64,000 nt of DNA, taken from Mycolicibacterium tusciae JS617. Lineage in GTDB: Bacteria; Actinomycetota; Actinomycetes; Mycobacteriales; Mycobacteriaceae. The first letter of the stretch is position 1. Each line of letters starts with the position of its first letter. Shown here piece by piece: positions 10,233 through 19,825 of the stretch. The notes under the pieces are model-generated. The model had not been told where the DNA came from. It saw nothing but the letters and a program-made list of their open reading frames with translations, and did no database searches. The stretch lies in assembly GCF_000243415.2 (NCBI RefSeq), contig NZ_KI912270.1, forward strand, positions 5,723,837 to 5,787,836, written 5' to 3'. Made by a program: the position numbers and the translations under genes.

Positions 10233-10915
10233 CAATAGGCCGTCGCGTTGTCGACGTGGAAGTGATAGAGCGACCGAGCGGAGCCGTAGCGGGTATAGCC
10301 GGCGGTATCGTCATCGAATCCCGCTGCTACCAAGAGTGATTCGAGCTCGGCGTGGTGTTCGGGCCGCATCTCCTTGGCGATGCAGTCGGCGCCAAGGGAT
10401 GCGACATCACCCCGGACGTAGATGCGTGCCTCGTAGATCGAGTCCCCGAGCGCCTCGCCGGCATCGCCGCGCACGACGAGTCTGCCCGCCTGGGCCATGA
10501 ATGCGCTCATGTGCCCGACGTCGCCGCCCACCACGATGTCGGCGCCCTTCATCGAAATGCCGCACCGCGCAGCGGCTTTACCCTCGATCACCAATAGCCC
10601 GCCGTGCGCTGTGGCACCCGCGGATTGCGATGCGCTGCCTTTCACCCAGACGGTGCCGCTCATCATGTTCTCGGCGACGCCGGTGCCTGCATTGCCGCTG
10701 ATCGTGACATGGGCCTGCTGGTTCATGCCCGCGGCGTAGTAGCCGACGTGGCCCTCGATCCGCACGTGTACCGGCGCGTTCAGGCCGACCGCGACGTTGT
10801 GTGCGCCGTCGGGGTGGGCGATGATGAAATCACCCGAGAGGCCGGGTGCGTGCAGCGCGGTGTTCACCTCACGCAGCGGGGTGGTGGCCAGGTCGAACCC
10901 TGTTACCGTCTCCAC
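10232..10915 (-). CDS. GXGXG-domain subunit of split glutamate synthase (GlxC/MgsB type)
   Basis: A 227-residue protein made largely of the right-handed beta-helix found at the C-terminus of GltB. Repeated Gly turns are visible ('ISGNAGTGVAENMMSG', 'VVGGDVGHMSAFMAQAG', 'VVRGDAGEALGDSIYEA'). It has no catalytic residues of its own and serves as the structural third of the three-part enzyme. It starts at GTG 10915, 13 nt inside the end of the amidotransferase gene, and ends overlapping the FMN gene. This tight packing supports one complex. Confidence 0.85.
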   Translation of the reverse strand: METVTGFDLATTPLREVNTALHAPGLSGDFIIAHPDGAHNVAVGLNAPVHVRIEGHVGYYAAGMNQQAHVTISGNAGTGVAENMMSGTVWVKGSASQSAGATAHGGLLVIEGKAAARCGISMKGADIVVGGDVGHMSAFMAQAGRLVVRGDAGEALGDSIYEARIYVRGDVASLGADCIAKEMRPEHHAELESLLVAAGFDDDTAGYTRYGSARSLYHFHVDNATAY

Positions 10916-11781
10916 GCGTAGATCACCTCCGGCTCAGGCTCCCAGATCTTGGCACTTGAAACGCCGGGAAGTCCTGCCAGGGCGCGGTATTCGCTGCCCA
11001 TCGCGACCCAATCATCGGTTTCGGCGATCACCGCGGGTTTGCACGCGATGGCATCGCGGACCACGGCGAACGAATCACGGTTGGACACCAGCAGGGTGTA
11101 GAAGCCGTCGAACACCGCACAGAGCTCCTTCAACGCACCCTCGATGTCGCGACCGTCGGCAAGCTGCCTGGCGATGAAACGGGCCCCTACCTCGGTATCG
11201 TTTTCGCTGTCGAATGACACTCCCGCCGCGCGCAATTCACGGCGAATGGTCGCGTGGTTGGCGAACGATCCGTTGTGCACCATGCACTGCTCGGCGCCCA
11301 CCGCGTACGGGTGAGCGCCCGCGGGCGTCACCGCCGACTCGGTCGCCATCCTGGTGTGCCCGACACCCTGCCAGCCCTGCGCCTTCGTCAGACCCCAGCG
11401 TTCGGTGAGCACCCGCGGATGGCCGACTCCCTTGAGCACGGCGAGATCGGCGCCGAACCCGGCGACAAGCGCGTCGGGATACGCCAACTTCGCGGTGGCG
11501 AGGATGTCTTCCGACGCGGCCTGTGCGGTAAGGAGATACGTCGCGTCGAGCTGCGTCACCGACACACCGAGAGCAGTGGCCACCTCGTCTGGGCCTGCGT
11601 CGACCTCGAGTAGCGAGACGCAGCCGTGCCCGGGGGGAGACCAGGCCGGATCGCCGTAGACGGCGACACCGGACGAGTCGCTACCGCGATCGCCCATCTC
11701 GCACAACATGCCGCTCATCAGCTCCCCGAGTTGCGGATGCAGATCGGGGTTCCGTATATGCAGGCCCACAATGCCGCACAT
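10903..11781 (-). CDS. Class II glutamine amidotransferase subunit (GlxB/MgsA type)
   Basis: A 292-residue Ntn-type glutaminase domain with the nucleophile Cys2 directly after the initiator ('MCGIVGLH'). Further class II motifs are 'GVGHTRMATES' and 'MVHNGSFANH'. In glutamate synthase this domain produces ammonia for the FMN domain; in MgsA it is thought to act on glutamine or gamma-glutamylmethylamide. It lies 18 nt after the synthetase-like gene and overlaps the GXGXG gene by 13 nt. The ATG at 11781 is fixed because Cys must be residue 2. Confidence 0.88.
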   Translation of the reverse strand: MCGIVGLHIRNPDLHPQLGELMSGMLCEMGDRGSDSSGVAVYGDPAWSPPGHGCVSLLEVDAGPDEVATALGVSVTQLDATYLLTAQAASEDILATAKLAYPDALVAGFGADLAVLKGVGHPRVLTERWGLTKAQGWQGVGHTRMATESAVTPAGAHPYAVGAEQCMVHNGSFANHATIRRELRAAGVSFDSENDTEVGARFIARQLADGRDIEGALKELCAVFDGFYTLLVSNRDSFAVVRDAIACKPAVIAETDDWVAMGSEYRALAGLPGVSSAKIWEPEPEVIYAWRR

Positions 11782-11799
11782 TCGACAAGATCCTTTCGT

Positions 11800-13128
11800 C
11801 TAGAAGGCGGTCAGGTAGTGGTCGATCTCCCACGGCGTCACGGCGCTGTGGTAGGCGAAGAACTCGTCGCGCTTGAGGCTCGCGTAGTACGCCGCCACGC
11901 CGTCGCCCGCGGCGTCGAGCACCCCGGTGATCACGGGGTCGCCCTCCAGCTCGTCCACGGCGTGCAACAGAGTCGGAGGCAGCGCCGAACGTGTTTGGGA
12001 GCCAACGCCACCGGGGTCGGCGGTTCGTTTGATGCCGTCGATGCCCGCACCAAGTGCCGCCGCAATCGCCAGGTAGGGGTTCGCCGACCCGTCGCCACCT
12101 CGCAGCTCCACCCTCTGGTCGTCGGGCACCCGGATGTAGTGGGTGCGGTCGTTGCCGCCGTAGCTCGGCGTATTGGGCGACCATGACGCACCGGAGGCGG
12201 TGGCGGTCGCACGGGTCCGCTTGTAGGAGTTGACCGTTGGCGCCACAACCGCCTGTAGTGCGCACGCGTGTTCGAGGATGCCGCCGATGAACGAGTAGGC
12301 GGTCTCGGACAACCCCAGTCCACGTTCGTCGGGAACGCCCGAACCGGCGGGGAACACCGGTGCGCCACCGGTGGTCAGCGACAGGTGCAGGTGCAGGCCG
12401 CTTCCCGTCCGATCGGTGAACGGTTTGGGCATGAAGGTGGCTACCATGCCCCGTTCGGCAGCGATCATCGACAGCAGATAGCGCAGGGTGATGACGCGGT
12501 CGGCGGTGGTCAGCGCTTCGGCGAACTGGAAGTTCTGCTCGAACTGACCGTTGCCGTCCTCGTGGTCGTTGGCGTAATTGGACCAGCCGAGCTGATTCAT
12601 CGCCGTCGAGATCGCAGTGAGGTGGTCGTACATCCGGGTGACACCACGAGCGTCGTAGCAGGGCTGCGCGGCGGTGTCGTCGGTGTCCGCGGTGGACAGC
12701 GTCCCGTCGGCGCCGCGATGCAACAGAAAGTATTCGACCTCCGCGCCGACCCACGGCTCGAAGCCGGCGTCGGCCGCCTGCGTGATCATCGCCTTGAGGA
12801 TGACCCGGGGCGCGTAGGGCCACGGCTCGCCGTTGACATGCGGGTCGCAGTGCACGATGGCCAGTCCGTCCTTGAGGAACGGAATGGGCGTGAACGAGCC
12901 GACGTCCGGAATCGCCATCAGGTCGGGGTCTTTGGGCTCCTGGCCGATGGCGCCGACGGCGTAGCCCGCGAATCCGACACCCTCGGTGGCGAGCAGCTCG
13001 ACCGCCTCGACCGGCACCAGCTTGGCGCACGGCTTGCCTCGCAGGTCGACGAACAGCGCAAGGATGAACTTCGTCCCGGATGCCTCGGCCAGAGACGCCA
13101 AATCGTTGGCCGCCAAAGAATTGGACAT
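11800..13128 (-). CDS. glnT: Glutamine synthetase-like ligase (GlnT / gamma-glutamylmethylamide synthetase type)
   Basis: A 442-residue glutamine synthetase-fold protein. Metal and ATP residues appear in 'WVGAEVEYFLL', 'NGQFEQNFQF', 'GSGLHLHLSL' and 'VELRGGDGSANPYLAIAAAL'. It belongs to the GlnT/GmaS branch rather than the housekeeping GlnA. Members ligate glutamate to ammonia or to methylamine. Its operon partners (amt upstream, a split glutamate synthase downstream) match the N-methylglutamate pathway arrangement. ATG 13128 is chosen; an in-frame GTG at 13161 would add 11 residues. Activity on ammonia versus methylamine needs an assay. Confidence 0.85.
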   Translation of the reverse strand: MSNSLAANDLASLAEASGTKFILALFVDLRGKPCAKLVPVEAVELLATEGVGFAGYAVGAIGQEPKDPDLMAIPDVGSFTPIPFLKDGLAIVHCDPHVNGEPWPYAPRVILKAMITQAADAGFEPWVGAEVEYFLLHRGADGTLSTADTDDTAAQPCYDARGVTRMYDHLTAISTAMNQLGWSNYANDHEDGNGQFEQNFQFAEALTTADRVITLRYLLSMIAAERGMVATFMPKPFTDRTGSGLHLHLSLTTGGAPVFPAGSGVPDERGLGLSETAYSFIGGILEHACALQAVVAPTVNSYKRTRATATASGASWSPNTPSYGGNDRTHYIRVPDDQRVELRGGDGSANPYLAIAAALGAGIDGIKRTADPGGVGSQTRSALPPTLLHAVDELEGDPVITGVLDAAGDGVAAYYASLKRDEFFAYHSAVTPWEIDHYLTAF

Positions 13129-13216
13129 TGTGGGGAAACCTTGTCTCTTGTCAGGAAACACGACGCCGATGAGCCAACCGGCGCAGACCAGTGGTCCGCG
13201 CCGGTCGGCTTACGGG

Positions 13217-14479
13217 TCAGACCGGTTGCATGTCGTACGAGGACTCGCGGTGGAACTTCGCGTCGATGCCCTCTTCTTCTTCGTCGGGCGAGATGCGGAT
13301 GCCCACTGTCTTCTTGATGGCGAAGGCGATCGCGAACGCGACGGCGAACGAGTACACCATCACCGCGCCCGCGGCCACCGCCTGCTTCCAGAGTTGGTCG
13401 ACGCCGCCGCCATAGAACAGGCCGTTCACACCGTTCGGCATGCCCTCGCTGGCGAAGAAGCCGATCAGCAGCGTGCCGATCAGGCCGCCGACGAGGTGGA
13501 CGCCGACGACGTCGAGCGAGTCGTCGTAGCCGAACTTCGACTTCAGGCCAACGGCGTACACGCAGATCGCACCGGCGATGCCGCCGACGAAGATCGCCCC
13601 GATGGGAGTGACGGCGCCGCAGGCCGGGGTGATCGCGACCAGGCCGGTGATCGCACCCGACGCCGCGCCCACGCCCGTGACGTGGCCGTCCTTGATCTTC
13701 TCGACGGTGATCCAGGCCAGCACCGCTGCGCAGGTGGCGACGAACGTCGTGACCATGACCATGGCCGCCGAATCGCCGGCCGCCAAGGCGGAGCCACCGT
13801 TGAACGCGTACCAGCCCGCCCACAGCAGACCGGCGCCGAGCAGGGTCAGCGGCACGTTATGCGGCTTGCGCAGCTGCCCGAACATCGCGGACTTGCCGAG
13901 GACGATCGCGACGGCCAGGGCGGACGCGCCAGCGTTGATGTGCACCGCGGTGCCACCGGCGAAGTCGACGGCGCCGAGCTTGTTCGCGATCCAACCGCCG
14001 ACCGAGTCCTCGGTCACGACGCCGTCGAATGCGAACACCCAGTGTGCGACGGGGAAGTACACCAGGACCGCCCACAGCGTGGCGAACCCCATCCAGGCGC
14101 CGAACTTCATGCGGTCGGCCACCGCACCGGAGATCAGCGCGACGGTAATCCCGGCGAAGAGGGCCTGGAATACCGCGAACAGGCTGATCGGAAGACCGGA
14201 GACGGTGGTCTGCGCCTCCAGCAGGTCGGTCAGCCCCGCGAATTCGGTCGGACTACCGACAAAGCCGCTATAGGAGGTGCCGAAGACCATCGAGAAGCCG
14301 AAGAGCACCCAGAGGACCCCGACGACCGCGACTGAGCCGATGGTCATCATCATCATGTTCGTCGAGCTCTTGACCGACACCATGCCGCCGTAAAACAGCG
14401 CCAGCCCTGGAATCATCAGCGTCAAGCCGATGATGCAACACAGCATGAATGCTGTGGTGCCCGTGTCCACTACGTCCAT
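13217..14479 (-). CDS. amt: Ammonium transporter Amt
   Basis: A 420-residue Amt/Mep/Rh-family channel with eleven predicted membrane helices. Family landmarks are 'ALFYGGMV', the pore histidine in 'AVHINAGASALA' (about residue 160), and the second pore histidine in 'DVVGVHLVGGLIGTLL'. The cytoplasmic tail is acidic ('SPDEEEEGIDAKF'). It conducts ammonium and commonly methylammonium. As first gene of the nitrogen operon it would feed the ligase encoded 88 nt downstream. No glnK/glnB partner is adjacent. Upstream, GTAAC-N10-GTTAC may be a regulator site. Confidence 0.95.
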   Translation of the reverse strand: MDVVDTGTTAFMLCCIIGLTLMIPGLALFYGGMVSVKSSTNMMMMTIGSVAVVGVLWVLFGFSMVFGTSYSGFVGSPTEFAGLTDLLEAQTTVSGLPISLFAVFQALFAGITVALISGAVADRMKFGAWMGFATLWAVLVYFPVAHWVFAFDGVVTEDSVGGWIANKLGAVDFAGGTAVHINAGASALAVAIVLGKSAMFGQLRKPHNVPLTLLGAGLLWAGWYAFNGGSALAAGDSAAMVMVTTFVATCAAVLAWITVEKIKDGHVTGVGAASGAITGLVAITPACGAVTPIGAIFVGGIAGAICVYAVGLKSKFGYDDSLDVVGVHLVGGLIGTLLIGFFASEGMPNGVNGLFYGGGVDQLWKQAVAAGAVMVYSFAVAFAIAFAIKKTVGIRISPDEEEEGIDAKFHRESSYDMQPV

Positions 14480-14527
14480 TTACATCTCCTGAAGTGATGC
14501 GGCCCGCCGCCGGGCCGTTCACTGTCA

Positions 14528-14547
14528 GTAACCGATGTTTCTGTTAC
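14528..14547. promoter_or_regulatory. Inverted repeat GTAAC-N10-GTTAC upstream of amt
   Basis: GTAAC and GTTAC are perfect inverted pentamers ten bases apart, 49-68 nt upstream of the amt start. A nitrogen regulator such as GlnR would be expected to control this operon, and this is the best symmetric element. It does not strictly match the AC-N9-AC GlnR pattern, so the assignment is tentative. Confidence 0.3.
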
Positions 14548-14581
14548 GTGGATCGGTTCACGATGTTGCCTGCGCGTTAAT

Positions 14582-14597
14582 TAGCGACCGGTCGCTA
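14582..14597. promoter_or_regulatory. Perfect 16-bp palindrome, candidate repressor operator
   Basis: TAGCGACCGGTCGCTA is a perfect palindrome 11 nt before the ATG at 14609 and about 100 nt from the divergent amt start. Its length, symmetry and position over a start region are typical of TetR-family operators. No TetR gene is adjacent, so the cognate regulator would be encoded elsewhere. Confidence 0.5.
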
Positions 14598-14608
14598 GAG
14601 TTTCTGCG

Positions 14609-15064
14609 ATGAGGATCGATCGACGATGGCGGGTTGCGATCGGCATCGCGATTGTCGCTGCGGTCATGCTGGTGTTGTCCCAGACGTACTTCAACCAGCC
14701 GTCCGAGGAGTGCAAGCCGGTGCTGGCCCTGCTCGAATACAACAAATCGCAGGGCCAGTTGATCGAATCCAAGCACAGCGATACCGACCCGGCTGTGCCG
14801 ACGGTGGCCGAGGACACCGCCTACCAACAGTGGGCCGACGGTATGGCTCAGCGCGCGCAGCAGATCAACGACCCGAACCTGGCGGCCACCGCCATCCAGG
14901 TCGCCGATGCGGCCGCCAAGTTCGTCGCCATGCTGCCGCGGGTGCGGGCCGAGTCCGAAAACCACGCTCCCGGTGCTCCCGCACCGCCGGCATTTTTCGA
15001 GATGACGCTCGTGAACCAGCGCATCACGGACGGCCTCGCGCAACTGGCGGATGCCTGCGATTAG
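14609..15064 (+). CDS. Small membrane-anchored or secreted hypothetical protein
   Basis: A 151-residue protein with a short basic N-terminus and one hydrophobic segment (residues ~8-25, 'VAIGIAIVAAVMLVLS'), then a soluble, mostly helical, Ala/Gln-rich domain. Two cysteines, at about residues 35 and 150, could form a disulphide outside the membrane. No known domain is recognised. It starts 11 nt after a perfect 16-bp palindrome, so it may be a repressed single-gene unit divergent from amt. Function unknown. Confidence 0.7.
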   Translation: MRIDRRWRVAIGIAIVAAVMLVLSQTYFNQPSEECKPVLALLEYNKSQGQLIESKHSDTDPAVPTVAEDTAYQQWADGMAQRAQQINDPNLAATAIQVADAAAKFVAMLPRVRAESENHAPGAPAPPAFFEMTLVNQRITDGLAQLADACD

Positions 15065-15192
15065 CGGCAGCAGATGACAGCGCCCGTCGGTGCGACGACC
15101 GGCGGGGTAAATGAGGTGCGCCAAACCCTTATCCTTGGTGGGACTGTGCTGGACCCAAAAGCGCGGTCCCAACCACTTGAAAGGCATGCCCA

Positions 15193-17495
<2,303 letters not shown>

Positions 17496-17502
17496 CACGC
17501 GA

Positions 17503-18618
17503 GTGGCTTCTCGCTGGGCCCTCGCAGGCGCAGTAGTAGGTGTCTGGCTGGCCGCTGCCCCCGCCCACGCCGATCCGCCCTCGCCCGTTCCCGACCCGAT
17601 CCTGCATCCGCTCGCGCCGGGCCAGGTGCTCCGCATCGGACCGACAGCCGGAACAGGCACGCCGACAAGGGATTACGGTATCGGCGCCACCGATCTCTGT
17701 GAGTTCATGGAGTTTCCCAGCGGCATCCTGCAGGTCTGTGGCGACAGCTTCGCCGGTCAGGCGGTGGGCTTCGGTGGCTGGTATTCACCGATCGCACTGC
17801 ACGTGGAAACCGATTCGATCGATGACCCCAGCGGCGTGCGGTACGACGGTGTGACGGGTATCGACCGGCAGCTGCTGGCCGATCCGACAGTCCCGGGTAC
17901 GTCGCAACTGCCTGCTGGGGTGGTGCAGATCAACCGCGAGAACTACATGATGGTCACCACGGTCCGCGATCTCGACCCGCTGACGTCGCGGTTGGTGAAA
18001 GCCGATCCGGCGCAAGGTAATTGGCCGACCTTGCCGAATTCAGAGCGCGATGCGACCTATGAGGGGTCGCGGCAGTCGCAGATCAGCGGCTATTACGACC
18101 CGATTCCCAGACCGGACTCCGAGAGCGGGTGGGTGTACATCGTCGCCGACAACTTCGACCGCACGGGACCGCTGGTGCTGTACCGCGCGCAGCCCGACAC
18201 CTTCACCGACCGCAGCAGCTGGCAGGGCTGGTCGGCAGGGCTGGGCTGGGGACATTCGCCGACTCCCTTGTGGTCGGACTGGATCGGTGAGATGAGCATC
18301 CGCCAGATCGACGGTAAGACAGTGCTGTCGTACTTCAACGCCACGACCGGCAACATGGAGGTGCGGGTTGCCCATGATCCGACCGGCCTGGGCACCGCGC
18401 CGGTGACGACGGTCGTCGTCGCCACGGACTGGCCGGAGCCTGTGGAACACCTTGGGCCGCCGGAGAACAACCGGTTGGCCCAGCCATACGGCGGATACAT
18501 CTCGCCAGGCTCCACGCTGGAAGAACTGCGCGTGTTCGTCAGCCAGTGGAACACCACTGCCCGCGGAGGAACGCCGTACCGGGTGATCCAGTTCGCGGTG
18601 AACCCGTTCAAGCCCTAG
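17503..18618 (+). CDS. Secreted DUF4185 protein
   Basis: A 371-residue protein with a signal peptide (residues 1-23, 'VWLAAAPAHA' then DPP) and a DUF4185 beta-propeller-like domain ('DLCEFMEFPSGILQVCGDSFAG', 'SGWVYIVADNFDR', 'LRVFVSQWNTTARG'). Related domains resemble glycosidase or sialidase folds, but no activity can be assigned. It starts at GTG 17503, 7 nt after asd, and may be co-transcribed. Its last codons are repeated almost exactly at 19791-19819. Confidence 0.78.
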   Translation: MASRWALAGAVVGVWLAAAPAHADPPSPVPDPILHPLAPGQVLRIGPTAGTGTPTRDYGIGATDLCEFMEFPSGILQVCGDSFAGQAVGFGGWYSPIALHVETDSIDDPSGVRYDGVTGIDRQLLADPTVPGTSQLPAGVVQINRENYMMVTTVRDLDPLTSRLVKADPAQGNWPTLPNSERDATYEGSRQSQISGYYDPIPRPDSESGWVYIVADNFDRTGPLVLYRAQPDTFTDRSSWQGWSAGLGWGHSPTPLWSDWIGEMSIRQIDGKTVLSYFNATTGNMEVRVAHDPTGLGTAPVTTVVVATDWPEPVEHLGPPENNRLAQPYGGYISPGSTLEELRVFVSQWNTTARGGTPYRVIQFAVNPFKP

Positions 18619-18619
18619 C
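18591..18619 (+). repeat. Direct repeat, copy 1 (3' end of the DUF4185 gene)
   Basis: Twenty-nine bases encoding the last residues (FAVNPFKP and stop) match 19791-19819 at 27 positions. The copies flank the PAS-ANTAR gene, 1.2 kb apart. Confidence 0.6.
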
Positions 18620-18635
18620 CAGAGGATTTTCCGGG

Positions 18636-19364
18636 TCAGGTCTGGGCGGAGTGGGCGCCAATGCGCTGATGTGTCGTCAGCAATATGGAGTCGAAAGTCG
18701 TACGGCGTGGCGGGGTTTCGCCATAGTCCAGGGCGAGAACGTCGGCTAGTAGCTGTTCGGCCAGCGTGCGCAGCTTCGTGTTCGTTTCCTGCGACCGCCA
18801 CCGCAACAATTCGAATGCGGCTTGGCTATCGATACGGTAGACGAACATGAGAATGCCCTTGGCCTGCTCAATGGTCGCGCGATTGTCTTCGAATTCCGCC
18901 ACCGCCTGGTCGAGCATCGCCGCGCGGGCCTGACGTGTGGGTGTGACGTCGATGTAGAAGCCGTGGGTGCCAATTGCTTCGCCGGCGTGGTCGTAAAGGC
19001 GTTCGCCGACAACCACCACCTCGCGGGTCTGGGCTTGCACAGTGATGATCCGGTGACGGGTGCTAAACGGTTGATGTGTTTGGCGGATGCCTTCGAGCGT
19101 GGCGGCGACGTGACCGTAGTCATCGGGATGCTTGTGTGACAGCACGAGGCGGGTGGTGGGCTCGACGGTCTCGGGTTCGTAGCCGTGGAGGCGTGCGACT
19201 TCGGGGGACCATTCCCACCGCTCGTCATCGAAGTAGAACCGGAACCAACCGACGCGTTGAGGAGTGCCGCCGGTCAACGCGGCGGCGACGGAAGAGTCGC
19301 CGTCTAGCGACGGCGCGTCGTCGTGCGCCACCCCGCAACGATATCCGAGTGAGGGCCACGGCAT
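18636..19364 (-). CDS. PAS-ANTAR RNA-binding antiterminator
   Basis: A 242-residue protein. Residues ~35-145 are a PAS fold ('WFRFYFDDERWEWSPEVARL' start, 'HKHPDDYGHVAATLEGI', 'GFYIDVTPTRQARA'). Residues ~155-212 form an ANTAR domain ('AVAEFEDNRATIEQAKGILM' with the conserved A-K-G-I-L/M helix, then 'AFELLRWRSQETNTKLRTLA'). Proteins of this class bind paired RNA hairpins to prevent termination, with the PAS domain as sensor. The start could also be the GTG about 11 codons in. It is convergent with the DUF4185 gene, 17 nt apart. Target RNA and signal are unknown. Confidence 0.85.
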   Translation of the reverse strand: MPWPSLGYRCGVAHDDAPSLDGDSSVAAALTGGTPQRVGWFRFYFDDERWEWSPEVARLHGYEPETVEPTTRLVLSHKHPDDYGHVAATLEGIRQTHQPFSTRHRIITVQAQTREVVVVGERLYDHAGEAIGTHGFYIDVTPTRQARAAMLDQAVAEFEDNRATIEQAKGILMFVYRIDSQAAFELLRWRSQETNTKLRTLAEQLLADVLALDYGETPPRRTTFDSILLTTHQRIGAHSAQT

Positions 19365-19825
19365 AGCCGTCGGGAGAAGTCGGGACGGAAAACACCCGCC
19401 CCGAGCGGTGATGAGGCGGGCGCTGGCTATTTAACGCAAGGGCTTGGCCCCCACCACCTGGCAACAGACGTTCGACGCAACCCCGCCGCAATCGTCTGTC
19501 GCCCTCCAGTCTGCGCCCACTGACGCCACATCACAAGTTTGAAGACGATTGGCCTGCGGCGCGCATTAACGGCGTAGGCTAGCTGATGAGCGGGGTTGAT
19601 CGGCGAACCTGATCTGGTGGCTCCTAATGGAAGCTGTGCCGCAACCCCGCCCGTTCAAATTTCGCACCGGTTCCAGTACGTGATTCCGCCCGCACAGCGT
19701 CGCGCCGCTCGATAGCAGCAACGCCACCAACACAATTGGCCGACTTACGTCGTCAACAAACCCAATGTCGTTGAGCGCCCTGAAAAATCGGTTCGCGGTG
19801 AACCCGCTCAAGCCCCAGCGCAGCG
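19365..19825. other. 461-bp gene-free stretch
   Basis: No convincing gene is seen. Plus-strand frames are short, and a long minus-strand frame crossing the region is a shadow of the neighbouring oxidoreductase. The only recognisable item is the 29-bp repeat at 19791-19819. A tRNA was looked for because of a GTTCAAAT stretch near 19650, but the flanks do not pair. Confidence 0.5.
19791..19819 (+). repeat. Direct repeat, copy 2 (relic of the DUF4185 3' end)
   Basis: Matches 18591-18619 at 27 of 29 bases; the stop TAG has become CAG. The upstream bases do not resemble the DUF4185 gene beyond a few positions, so this is a short relic, not a second gene. Confidence 0.6.

Noticed and set aside
12986..14335. 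449-codon plus-strand frame opposite amt
   Set aside because: Antisense shadow of the amt gene.
14528..14547. GlnR box upstream of amt
   Set aside because: The inverted pentamers do not fit the AC-N9-AC spacing; kept only as a generic inverted repeat.
19600..19690. tRNA or tRNA fragment
   Set aside because: A GTTCAAAT T-loop-like word is present, but no T-stem, anticodon arm or acceptor stem can be formed.
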